From contig OZ020485.1 in the NCBI GenBank assembly GCA_963971405.1, positions 35,297,921 to 35,361,920 of the forward strand: a stretch of 64,000 bases of DNA, given 5' to 3'. The position numbers and the translations under genes were made by a program. The notes beneath the pieces are model-generated. The model had not been told where the DNA came from. It was given only the letters and a program-made list of their open reading frames with translations, and searched no databases. This DNA is from Psococerastis gibbosa (Eukaryota > Arthropoda > Insecta > Psocodea > Psocidae). Shown one piece after another: positions 43,913 to 55,700 of the stretch; position 1 is the first letter of the stretch; every line of letters begins with the position of its first letter.

Positions 43913-44464
43913 TAGGGTTGCCAACTTTTTCCCCCCGCAATAAAGTACATCTGACTTTTGAGAAGGAAAATAAAGAGTACAGTATTTAAAAAAAGAGTAC
44001 TTAATATACTTACTGTTAAATGGGTCAAAATCACGCCGAAAATACACTTTAACATTGTATTGTAAATCAGGGGAGTTCGAATTACGAGCTATTTACTATT
44101 TAAAACAATATGTTTTTTAGGTTTTCGCAGAATTTAGTAATTAACAGATTTTTTTTTTTTTTTTGAAAGCTACTAAAACTCTCTTCACACGGCAAATCTG
44201 CAATTCAGTGGGGGGGGGGGGGGCTTTCGGACCCCAAGACTTTGACCCCCCGTAGAAAAAAATTGATAAATGGGCCGAAAGTAGTGAGGTTTTGCGCATG
44301 TTATACCCTTATACGTTTTTTCATAAAAAAAAAAAAATATTCTGCTCCTTACATGTTTCAGAAAAAGAGTATTTTTGCTTACTCTAAATGACTTTCAGTT
44401 TGTAGAGTACACATACATGAAAAAGAGTACAATACTCTGGAATAGAGTACGGTTGGCAACCCTA
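43913..44464. mobile_element. Non-autonomous hAT element, 552 bp
   Basis: The ends are TAGGGTTGCCAAC and GTTGGCAACCCTA. The 8-bp flanks GCGTACGA and ACGTACGA differ at one base. Inside are AAAGAGTAC repeats near both ends and a G run at about 44211-44223. No transposase. Confidence 0.85.
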
Positions 44465-44643
44465 ACGTACGAGTAAGTACGTTCCGGCAAGCTCGTTGGT
44501 ACGACCAAGTAATTACAGTTGATGCCTCGCCCAGCTCGTAAGTCATGAACTTTTGGGAAATTCCCAATTCTTTCCTTCATTTTTTTACTGAAGATCTTAG
44601 TGAATGATTCTGGAATTGTATTTTTTGAATTAATTCTTCACTA

Positions 44644-44662
44644 ATATATATATATATATATA
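44644..44662. repeat. (TA)n microsatellite
   Basis: A plain dinucleotide tract; a second, interrupted one is at about 52847-52878 in an intron of fuseless-like gene 2. Confidence 0.9.
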
Positions 44663-46349
44663 GTACTATTACAGACAGTACTGTGATCACTAAAGTATAT
44701 TTCGTTCTATTTCAATATCCAGTTATCATTCTTTCTAAACCTCCGAACCGACTGATGGGTAAAAAACTCGGTTGCCTGTATCTGACCGTATCTAGACGTA
44801 AAAGAGCATCGGTAAGAAGTCTTACCAATATACACTCGATGGGTCTGTCGTTCCATTACTATCGGAGGTGTACTGTAAGAAAATGACAACTATATTGGCT
44901 GCATTCTTGAAGCAGGCTGTCGACGCATTTGCATGGGTGCCGCGGTAATGAGTCGTTGCAGGTTTGATGAAGGGGAAGACTACGGTTCATATGATAATCG
45001 CGACGCGGCTGGTTTGTAAATGTAAAATACTTAAGCGACATTCCTCGCTGATGGACATGTTTCTTGCTGGAGAAATCCAGTCAGGCCTGCCATGTCAAAA
45101 TTGTACAACTCACAGACATGTCTAATTGTTTAATGTTCATGGCGGTAGCCCGACCTGGCAAGATGAAATAAGGAAACTTCTAATTTTGCTGTAGGTTAAT
45201 TCTCCTTCACTACTCTACTTGTGGGGACCTAATTTTTATTTCGCTACTTCCTTGGGTAGATACTAACTATACAGTATTTGGTTAAATTTATGAAAAGTTT
45301 GATTTTTTTTAATAATTCCTTTTTGGGGCCGACGTACGGTACCACGAAAGTTGTACTGTTGTCAGAACTAATTTCGATATTACAGGGACTGTAGGACTAA
45401 AAGATTTTAATGCATGGCGATTTCTAGGGAAACAGGGTAGGGCAATGTCCTTAGTAGGGTGGCTGCGGCCTAACTTTATAGGTTAGCTGGTAGAGGCTAA
45501 AGCTAACCTAATTTATAAAGACATTTTGCATTTCATTCATTTCATAACTTTGAACTTAGGCCAATGATAGGTGGAATCGGCTGATATATGCATTATGTAG
45601 TCTAATGGTCGCGATGGAGGCACCAGAGACATAAAAGCACTACCCTACCCCGCCTACATTGAACACATTTTATTGGCTGTTTTCCAATTTATTTGGATCC
45701 TGTACCTCACTTCATTACTTGTTGAACTTGCTAGGCCAGTCTACACGTTGCAAAATATGAAAACTTGACGTATGCTAATAAATTTAAATGCGGAGCAGGT
45801 TCTGAGTAATTATCATTATTAATCTTGCCCGTCTCACAAAACTGGTCACTTAATTTATACGCATATCACATCAGCTGTGTTCAGTTTAATTTTAATAGTT
45901 TCAAAACTAGAGTTTCCTCAATTAGATTTTGCTTATTTTTTTGCTTCCACAGCGATAACAATGCGACAGGCTCAATTGAATTTTATCTTCATTTTATATA
46001 TGTATGTACTGTATGTGCCAGTTCAAAAAAGTTTTAGTCAGAATTTTATATTATGGATTATAGTCAGTGTCATGTTGAAGTCAAGTTGAAGGTCGTCAGG
46101 TTAGTTTCGGCGGTACTAATAATGCTGATACGACACGAAGGTTCGTCTGCAGTCGTGGTACGTCAGCACTGCTCAGTTCAGTTTCCGACATTCGTGATGG
46201 CGGTTCTTGGGCACTTTCAGGTGAAAAAAACAAAACAAAAAACGATCGGCCCTTGTAAATTTCTATTGTATAATAATGTGTATTCATCACCATCAACTCC
46301 ATCAGCATTACTTTCGTCAAAGTTTTTCTGTCCTATATGTATATACGTT

Positions 46350-47055
46350 GGTATAAGGAAAGCTTTGTTATGATGGAAATGTTCAATTTTGAGATTTCAA
46401 CAGGATTACGTGATTTGAGCCGCAAGGAATCCAAAGAAGTTTTTTTTTTTTTTACGAAATGTCTCGGTCTGTCTGATCGTCAAATTTGGGGCAAACTGGT
46501 CGATGGATTTTGACGAAATTCGGCAAGTAGATTTACAAAAATCATATCTCGGGATGATTTTTTTATTATTTACCTCTAGCTCAATATTTGGGGTTTTACC
46601 CCCCCCCCCCGCCCGCCCCCAAAAAAACAACAACAAAAAACGGCTAAATTTTTTTTCTCAAAACAAATCTATAATTTTCTTCGATTTCCCATAAATTGTA
46701 GTCGTTATTAATGTAAAATAATCGGATTGTATAGGACGCTTTCCCCAGCCAAGTTTTGGTTTTGAGTAAAAAATATGTTTTGAAGGAAATATGGAGATAA
46801 TTCATACCCCAATGCATTGTATGCATACCCTGCCAATATTATAATATTGTACAGTATACTGTGTAGTTTTATACTGGTCTGTCCATTCTATACTATGCAA
46901 ATGTCCTGTCGATTAATCCGGTGCTTAAGGATAGGGAAATTCGATAGGCAGCCGAAATGTTACCATGGGTCAAATACTTACCATTGGGACTATTACTGTA
47001 CCTATACCAATTGATTAATTGGAAAGCATGTACGCGTTCACTTGTACCGGTTCTT
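46350..47055 (-). mobile_element. G-run element, diverged copy
   Basis: Reverse orientation, from TATAAGGAAAGCTTTG to TGTACCGGTTCTT. Family blocks (GAGATTTCAACAGG, AATGTCTCGGTCTG, TTTTGACGAAATTCGGC, GGAAAGCATG) are in order but about a fifth of the bases differ and part of the middle is missing. Confidence 0.7.
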
Positions 47056-47072
47056 AAATGGAAAACTTCCTT

Positions 47073-47508
47073 CTTCTTCTGGCTCTACAGCCTTTGATGG
47101 GTTTTGGCCTGCTCGACAACACTCCTCCATTCATCTCGGTTTTGAACAGCGCTCCACCGCACCTACGGACTCCCAACTCGTGAAGGTCAGTTTCCAACTC
47201 ATCCTTCCAGCGTTTTCGAGGACGTCCGGCCAGTCGTCTTCCTGCCATGCTTGTTTTGTGCATCTTTTTCGGCATGCGGTCGTCCGCCATTCTTACGACG
47301 TGTCCCAGCCATCTTAGGTATTGCGCTGAGTATTGCGTCTATTTCGGCGTTGTTTCTTATACGCCACTCTCCGTCTTCGCATAGTGGTCCATAGATCCTC
47401 CTTATTATTTTTCTTTCCTTTACCCTTGTTTGCTTAGTTGACAGTTAGCTTCCAGGTCTCCGTATGTTGCAATAGGTCTGATAAGGGTTTTACGTATCCT
47501 TAAATTAA
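47073..47508 (-). mobile_element. 5'-truncated LINE (RTE-like) with 13-bp target duplication
   Basis: Minus-strand frames give RKTLIRPIATYGDLE, RRIYGPLCEDGEWRIR, WLGHVVRMADDRMPKK and GRPRKRWKDELETDL, the C-terminal region of RTE-like LINEs, with frameshifts between them. Flanks GGAAAACTTCCTT (47060-47072 and 47509-47521) form the duplication. The 3' end carries a (GAA)n tail on the minus strand. It inserted just beside the end of the diverged G-run copy. Confidence 0.85.
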
Positions 47509-48874
47509 GGAAAACTTCCTTATTCGTGTTAACTTCAGTAAGGTGCTGCTTATGTTGCAACAATATTAAAATGGTTGGCTTGGTATTTAAGCTTGCTGTA
47601 TTGTCAGAACTTAGAGGAGCCATTATTATTGTTGGCTCGCTACCTTCTCAACAATTATAGTGTAGTGAATAGTATTAATACTCTGTTAGCGTTCTCATGG
47701 CCTTGCTTACTTTTCTGCAAATCATTGGAGTGACTTACCGTTTTGGTACCTATACAGTACTGCCACGAGTTAATATTGTGCCCACGCGCTATTGTTAATT
47801 TTTAATTCAGTGTAAAATAAGGCAAAAGCGGCAAATCCGGGAGAATGCATTACTTGCAGAACTCAATGTTGCCTGTAGTATGTGTTCATTACGTTATCCC
47901 CTATTTTAGTATATTCCAGCAATAGTATTCTTACGAGCTTGTTGGAATATTGCTTACCATTGCTTCCAACAGCCTGTTGTCATGTTTCTTGTCAACAGAC
48001 CAATCAATCCAAATTCAACTATCCTAATTTTTCCGAAAATGGTTGGAGGCGCCTTAAATAGGAGCTAGGAGCTTTAAGTTAGGTAGGTGGCCCCTTTTGG
48101 CGCCTGCAGCCTCAATTAAGTCGGTCGCTCTGTATGTTAAAGCGCACCTCTCTTAAATTCGCTTTTGCCCGGATACATAAATATATGTGGGATGGTTATT
48201 GTGACATTCAAATCGCTGGGTGCCCATCTCTTGGAGTTGGCTAATTGAAGAATTGCAGCAGTGGGGCCCTCCGCATAGTTAGTACCCGTGACCTTGTGTT
48301 AAATTCCCACAATTTCCTTGTTTTCCAATTTATAGCAACCCCCGCAACAAGAAATAACTTACTTCCAATTGCAATAACTGCTCTGAAGAACGTGCTTTTT
48401 ACCAGATTACCACAGCTTATCCTCATCCCATTGAAAAGTTAGTTTTAATAGGCCTCTTCCATTTAAAAAAAATGAACTACAAAACTAAACTAGTAGTGTT
48501 GTCGGGTGGGTACACGACGGGTGGGATTTCTGAAGTACAAGGAAACCAAGAAATATGAGACACGATACATACCTATATCTTCTTGTAGCCGACTAGAAGC
48601 GTTATAGTAGATGTAGCGTTCATGACCCACTACTTACTGTATTTCGTAGGCTAATTGACGTATACCAAAAAACTATGAACCTACATAGTCTGTATATCTT
48701 TCTATCAGCGCAGAAAATATAGTGTGTAAATATTCTCGAGGTGAGGGGCTGGGGAAGAGGCTTATTACAATTGATTCAAGGGGCCCTCTAAAATAGCCTA
48801 ATTGTATATTCTGCAGTATATAGGACTATATAGGTATGACACGTCCCTTCTTCTTTATAGTGTTGATATCATGT

Positions 48875-49119
48875 CAGTAGTAGTAGTAGCATGGTTGGAC
48901 ACAGTCCCAGGCCACAGAGTGGGCCCATAGGACAGTGGACCTCCTGATTATAGTGGATTCCGAACCACTTGGGAAACACAGTCAAGTCACACGATTAGTT
49001 GGGAGGTGATCAGGACAAGTCCTACCATGTTTCCCTACCGGCACTGTGCACACGACCAAGTTATCTGCATCCTCGAACCTGCTCTGGTCCGCTGGATTCA
49101 ACTTGGTATGGCGGCCGGC
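48875..49119 (-). mobile_element. SINE-like element with (TAC)n tail, copy 2
   Basis: A 245-bp unit flanked by a perfect 12-bp duplication, TTGATATCATGT (48863-48874 and 49120-49131). It is a close match to the copy at 30218-30457, including ATAGTGGATTCCGAACCACT and the (GTA)n/(TAC)n end. Confidence 0.8.
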
Positions 49120-49531
49120 TTGATATCATGTTGGTCATTTTTGTATTGTAGGTGATATAATCTGTCACTGGAACATCCTTGGTCTCACTTACCGCACTGT
49201 TGCACATCAAGTTGCTCGATTACGCGGTTTACTGCTTGTCTAGGCTACCTGATGGTGATTTCCTGCCCATATAGGTAAATTTTCTGGTGGTATTTAGCGC
49301 AAGTAAACTAATGGCAACACATTGTTAAAAGACATTTTTTATACTATTGTAGTAGGCACTTAATTATAGTACCCAGTTAAATAGGTACCTATAGCCGCAT
49401 CCAACTAGTTATGCCTAAAATTCTAGCTTAAAGAACAAGCATGTCCCCATGCTAATTTCTAGGAGAGATGCCCGATCTAAGCCAGTACTTCTTCAGTACA
49501 TCTTACTTGCATAGACTCACAGCTAGGAGCT

Positions 49532-49622
49532 AGGATCATCTCTGCAGCACCCTTCGCTGTTGTTCTTGATCTCTGTGAAGGATATTTCGTTGTATCCCCA
49601 ATTTCGAACTCCCCGTGAGTAA
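49532..49622 (+). pseudogene. Decayed duplicate of the 3' end of a fuseless-like exon
   Basis: This 90-bp stretch matches 50187-50280, the end of exon 1 of fuseless-like gene 2, including the encoded ISAAPFAVVLDLCEGYFVV and the following GTGAGTAA donor. The copy is only about 114 bp upstream of the gene's ATG. No other part of the exon is duplicated here. It is a partial tandem duplication or the remnant of a further paralogue; differences such as loss of the PTMFK segment suggest it is not used. Confidence 0.8.
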
Positions 49623-49733
49623 ATAACAGCTGGGGTACCAATTCTTCCTATTTCCCAAAATTGGGTTCGTTGCGGTAATTACAAAGTGGAAAGGCTGGCT
49701 CTGTGGTAACTGGGTGGGTTCCAGTGGGGCAGT

Positions 49734-52700
49734 ATGCGCGGTAGCACAGCCGGCATTGACGATAAACTTACGAAAGGCAACAGTGAGGCTCACTTCTTGT
49801 TCCTCTCAGTCCTAGACTCCATCCTCGCGAGTGTTCTCATTGGCCCTGTGGTCGTCGCCTACTGGAGAGGCACATGGAACCTCTCTGCAACCTACCTCTT
49901 ACCAGACCACCCCGACTGGGCCATAGTCACATGTATCCTCTTTGGAGTCATCGGCCAACTCTTCTTCACGTTCGTCCAAGGCTTTCTCGGACGGAATTTG
50001 CATCCGCAGAAGCATCGGATTCTGTACTATGTTGCATCGCGGACTATTACGTATTGCTACGCGTTGATGTGTGTAGCGTTGTGGCAAGGCGTCTGGAAGG
50101 GCCTGGACAGGTACTCGAGCACGGAAATGTGGATAGTCGCCACCATCACGGGGTCTGCAGTGATCGCGCTTGCAGGGATGAGAGCCCTCAGGAACATCTC
50201 TGCAGCTCCTTTCGCTGTTGTCCTTGATCTCTGTGAAGGTTATTTCGTTGTACCCACCATGTTCAAACTCCGCGTGAGTAACTAATTTTAAAGCTATAGA
50301 GCATGCTAACCAAATATATTTCAAGCTATAGGTTTTGTACAATGAAAGTTATAAGCAGCAGAGCTCCTCAGGTGAATCACTTAAGAAAAGAACAACAACA
50401 CATACAAATCACAAACGTCCGGTCCATAAAAAGTGGACCTTATTTGTTTGAAAATATTATTCTATAAATCCCTGTTAGATTTACAATAAGGTATAGTACG
50501 GATGTGGATGTGCTTTATTTGATGAGGTAAATTTTCAATAATAAAAAATGCATATGATCCTACTGTACTTCGTGCTACAATGTGCAAATATTCATGCTAT
50601 TGTGGTATAATAATGTAATTATTGTCTAGTTATTGTGTTTACAACGTTATTGTGTTTAGTACGTTAGTACTCGTATAAGGTTTAGGCAAACAAATCTACT
50701 AGCCTAGTACAGTGTAAGAGAGCCTATAGTCTGGATAATATAATATTTTAATAATAATATTGTAGATGCGCGCCTACTAAACGCTGTCGTATAAGCTAGC
50801 TGTGTTCTCCACCCTACCTATACAGAATAGCCTTGCCATGGTTGCATGCTCTAAGGGTGGCTGTAATGTGGGTGGGTCGCGGTGGAACAAGAACTGTTAT
50901 ATATAGGTATAAACCCACATAATAACTTATATTTAATATTAGGTACCTAAAGAACAGCAAATAATTTATGCAGTAGACTCCCGAGAGGAGTAGGCTACCT
51001 ATTAAAAAATGATGTTGATATTTTAGTTGTTGTACCCAACAACAATGAGCCTGTCATTGCAATATAACAATAGACAAGGTTAAAACATGCACAAGTACAT
51101 CACGCTTCTCACTGTACAAATCAGTCCATAATTCAATCATACATTAACGTGCATTCATGTCGACTATTGTATTTAATACAACCGCAAGTAGAGTAAATAT
51201 AGTTATTATCGGCATGAAGAGATGGTTGCCCCATGCCAATCATTATTATGCCCGCTTACCATGTACGAGTGAACTACCTTCATTAGTACTTTATGATACA
51301 TAATATACATGAAGAACCAGTAGAATCCGGGCTGATGGGCCGTGGTCGAATTGAAAGTGAACTTCCAAACGTTTCGTCAACATCTGCGGTCGACATCTTC
51401 AGGGGCGCTGCGTAGACTTCGAAGGTTGTACCTCGGTGGCTCCGTAGCGAGCACTTTTAATTCGACCACGGCCCATCAGCCCGGTTCTTCATTTGACTCC
51501 GGCCGTGAAAGCCTTTGCAGTTACATAATATACAGCCTAATAATATATGTACACATGTAACTGCCCTAATAAGAAATCTAGATAGAGTAGGTAGGTACCT
51601 AAATTGTGAATGGGTTATAAAAATCACATAAGGCCGGAGTTACGTGATGAATCAGTAGAATAGGCCGTGGTCGTTTTGAAAGCGTTCTTCCTCGTCACAA
51701 TTAATTTTGAGAAAAAACTGAAAATCCACTGCTTATTACCGCGTTAATTCCCACTAACAGCTAGTGTCGAGTTCCTCGCGGTAACTAATTTATATTGGGA
51801 ATTAGGATGATCCATCTTTCATTAGGCTCAATGCCTATTATCAGGCCCGTGAAAAATTAGGTGCTAGCATTGTGTCAATGTGTTTTTGTTTCCTGCTGAC
51901 CCTTTAGGTGAATGTATAATAAAATTTGACCAGCTGAAGGCCCTATATTTACCAGGGAGATCATTTCAAAGATTAAAGATTTTTTATTACATCTATAATT
52001 TGAATCCCCCCCCCCACTCAAGAAAAATGTGAAAGTGCACCTAAATTCAGATTCAAATAGTATACGAGTACTTCAATATAAACATCCCAAATATTCCTTC
52101 GATCGAATAAATATTGGGTCGACTAAATATTCGAGTGTATAATCACAAATTCACAATGTTATTCCAATTTGTGTTAATCTTTGATTTCAGGGGACATCCG
52201 AGACGTGCCTCTACATTTTGGACTGTTTTTTCAGCGTGGTTGTGATAGGAAGTCTGGTAGTATTTGTCTGGCGAGGAGCATGGACCTTACTCGATGTGTT
52301 GTTCTATCCAGAAGATCTTTATGTTTCTGCAGTGGGCTCACTCGTAAGTTATCTTCCGCGACTTTGATATTTTTGCTTTAGCCCACCGCCAACTCAACTA
52401 ACTTGTAACATTTGCAAGACAGATCAATGTACCAACCAGACTGTTACCCCCTGTCCCTTCCTGTGATTACGTCCAGGCGCGGATCTACGGGGGGGGGGGG
52501 GGGCATTAGTTTCTGATTTTACACTAGATAAAACTGTATTTTTAGCTACAAAATTCATTACCTTTACTACCAATCAACAGATAAAAATCTGCTGTAAGTT
52601 TTGAAATACCTTATACAAATTTGGTGCCAATTGAACCAACGTAACGTAACCTAATTCATTAATTATATAATATATTGGCAATTTTTTGCAATTCGTCTAT

Positions 52701-55700
52701 TTTATTCGTATTTAATCTTAGCCCCCTCCTTGGTCTCATTCTAGATCCGCGCCTGATTGCGTCCCTGACTCCCTGATAGGCCTATACTAAGCCGTTACTG
52801 TCCTCATTGTTGTTGGAATAGAATTTCTTTATAATAAAACTATTATGTATATATATATATATATACAGTATATATATAGTTGCCAATAGAACAATATAGA
52901 AGTTAACTTGTGAATTTTAAATATTAATAGTCTCAGTGCGTTCGGTAACCTGTATAGTAACTCAACACTGCTACAATATTGTACCTTCATATAGCATGGG
53001 ATAGGTGTGTCATTTGGGGTCCCCTGCGATTGGAAAAAATATGCATCGGTACAACCTTGTTTAAAAATGGGCCGTTGTCATTTTGGCTCCCATCTAAAAA
53101 CTATTGAAATGACGCCACTGGTATACGAGACTCGTTCCCTTTAGGTGCCCATTCCACCGACCGGCTAGGGCTATTTACAAAAACAGTGACGCCTTAAGTC
53201 GAGCTAATGCCTGTTACAATGCCAATGGTAAGCATGTCCGAGCTTGCCCATTGACACTTGTAGTCAGTGTCAGTTGACATTGAGGGGTGACCAGAAATTC
53301 ATACACCAATAATGTCGGAAAACCGATGGGGTCGTTGGCCGTGCAAGGTTCAGTGGGCTACCAATAAGCCTAGGCCCATAAAAGGCCCTTCAATTGTAAT
53401 AAAAAAAGGAAACCGGATAGATTATCCTTATACATTCGTTGTAAAGGTTATATGCAAATAATCTAGATTCAAGAAGATATAATCCCGAGGTAGCGGCGCT
53501 ATGCTTACCTTGAAAATTGCCATTTACTTTCCTTTAAAGCTTATCAGAATTCAATCCTATGGACCCTGATTGGAAGACTCTGAGTTGGCTACAACATGAC
53601 TATTGGATTTCTTAGCTAAGCTTAGCTCTATATACTTTCCGTACCTCGTACGGGTCGGTAATAAACCAGTATAGGGTACAGACGCCCATCAGAAGAGGTG
53701 TCACTATGGGAACGATTAGAGTTCTGTATAGGAGAGATGAGCCATTCGCTCCCGCCAAAAATTTCTGGTGCCACGTCAGGTGCCCCTGAAATTAAAAAAA
53801 TTCTTCGCCAAGCGGGAAGTAAATGTCCCATCTCTCCTATAATATATAGTATATACCTATACAGTATTCTAAGAACGATCCTAACGCCTATCTGCGGCCA
53901 TAGATGCACCCAATCAGAAGAGCGTCTCTATTTAGCTTCGTCTCCTTATATTTACCGGTATAATAACGAACTCATTGTAAGGACATGTAGATTAGTGGTA
54001 AGGACTCTGACTTTCACCCGCAAGGTTGTTGGTTCGAGTCCCACACATGCTACATTTTCTGGCCATGCTTCAGAGGGCATGTAAAGCAGGTGGTCCCGGG
54101 CCTTCCTAGTTGAGTGTAAGCGAGGGCTTTATAGCCCTAACTCCGCTAGGTTGGCTTAGTAATAAAACAAAAAGGCATTATTTATTTATTGTTTTTTTTT
54201 TTTTCAGATCATAGGTTACGCCTTCATCTTAATGACTTTCACACTCCAGGCGCCCATGAAAAGGCTGTGTGAATGGTTGGTGGGGTTTTGGAGAATTTTG
54301 GCTGTCGACTTGTACATTCTATTTTCTTTCGTTGGGACAATCAATTTGTGGCGGGGCATTTGGATGCTTCTTGATGAATACTTCATTCCAAGTACGTTCT
54401 TAAATATTATAAATGGTACTTTGAAAACCGCAGTAACGTTACGTAGGTCTCCGCAACGGCAATTGTGTACCAAACTGGCATAAAAACAGGTACTACTGAT
54501 CGGTTTTACAGTCGCCTACAAAGGGAATAGTACTACAATATCGTAATATGCCTCAATATTTAATCCAGTCATAGCTCAAGTACATTCTCAGATACCATTC
54601 TGTCAATGTTGGTGCTCTCGTATGTATGTATAGCATATTGTAGTAGGGTAGCCTATCTCAAACAGACAAATCAATAACTTTTTGCTTTCCAATTTATATG
54701 AGGAAAACTTTGTGACGGTTAAAATTTTCGACCCCGAGATTTCAACGGATTTACACGTTTTGAGGTCCCAGGAACCAAAAAAAATTGGTTTTTACGAAAT
54801 GTCTGTCTGTCGCTCTGTCTGTCTCTTCATCGATTTCCGAGCAAACTACTCGGTCGATTTTGATGAAATTCGATATTACCATTTTCTTTATTTTGGGCTA
54901 ACTCAATTTGGGGGGGTTTTATTATCAAAAAAACAAAAAAAAACGTCTAAAAAAATTATTTCTCAAAAACGGCTCCAACGATTTCTTTTAAATTCACATA
55001 TATTGTAGTCGTTATTAATGTTAACAAAATGTGGTGGGTCGCTTGCCCCTTGATAGTATGCTTCTGGGGAGAAACAAATAAAAATAAGTCAATTTTCATG
55101 AAAAATTACTAAAAATTAATTATTCTGTGGATCCTTTCAATCTATGATTTCTACCTTCAGGTATTTTTTAGGTGTTTAATAGAGTAACAAAACCAAACAG
55201 GTTGCTTTCCAAAAAAAATATTTGGTTCTGTGCAAAAAATTATTTTTTGAAGAAATTATGGAAAATTCACGCTCCAATACTTTGTGTCCCCTGTCATTGT
55301 TACTACTGTTCAGAGGCGTAAAGTTTTAGAATGATGGCGGGGGCAAAACTAGGCAGACCTTATGACGTCATCAGGCAGCATTTAAGGAAAAATTGAAAAT
55401 ATAAGAGCAAAATAGTAGGGTTTTACGCATTTTAATAGTTGTAAAGTATAACTGTAGATTTTACAAAGCTAAAAAAGGAATGCTTAAATTGATATTGCTG
55501 CAAACGGGACCATGAAGTATGAACCACGTCTTACAATGCTCGAGGCTGGGGGGGGGGGGGGGGCAAGTTGGACTGTGCCCCCCCCCCCCCAACTTTACGC
55601 CCCTGCTACTGTTACAAAGTATTGGTCTGTTGGTTCCAGAATATGCAATTGAGTTTTAAGGGGTTTTTAATTGTCCCCCCAGGGATCAGAAATTTAACCA

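Larger units (their letters stand above)
31808..49531. other. About 17.7 kb without a certain gene, between the two fuseless-like genes
   Basis: Part may be the last intron of gene 1. It holds hAT, G-run, LINE, SINE-like and foldback elements listed separately, plus plain AT-rich sequence. A frame at 34862-35158 (98 codons, Ser-rich) has no recognised relatives. A short ATG-to-donor stretch at 41283-41343 (MVLPIVSLLKRSFEDENFHF) could be an isolated first exon, but nothing joins to it. No conserved exon was recognised from about 39.5 to 43.9 kb. Confidence 0.5.

Noticed and set aside
45430-45655. Possible inverted ends GGTAGGGCA / CACTACCCTACCCC
   Set aside because: Match too short and no target duplication; could be chance.
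46053-46373. 106-codon plus-strand frame
   Set aside because: Runs into a repeat region and shows no conserved motif or splice context.
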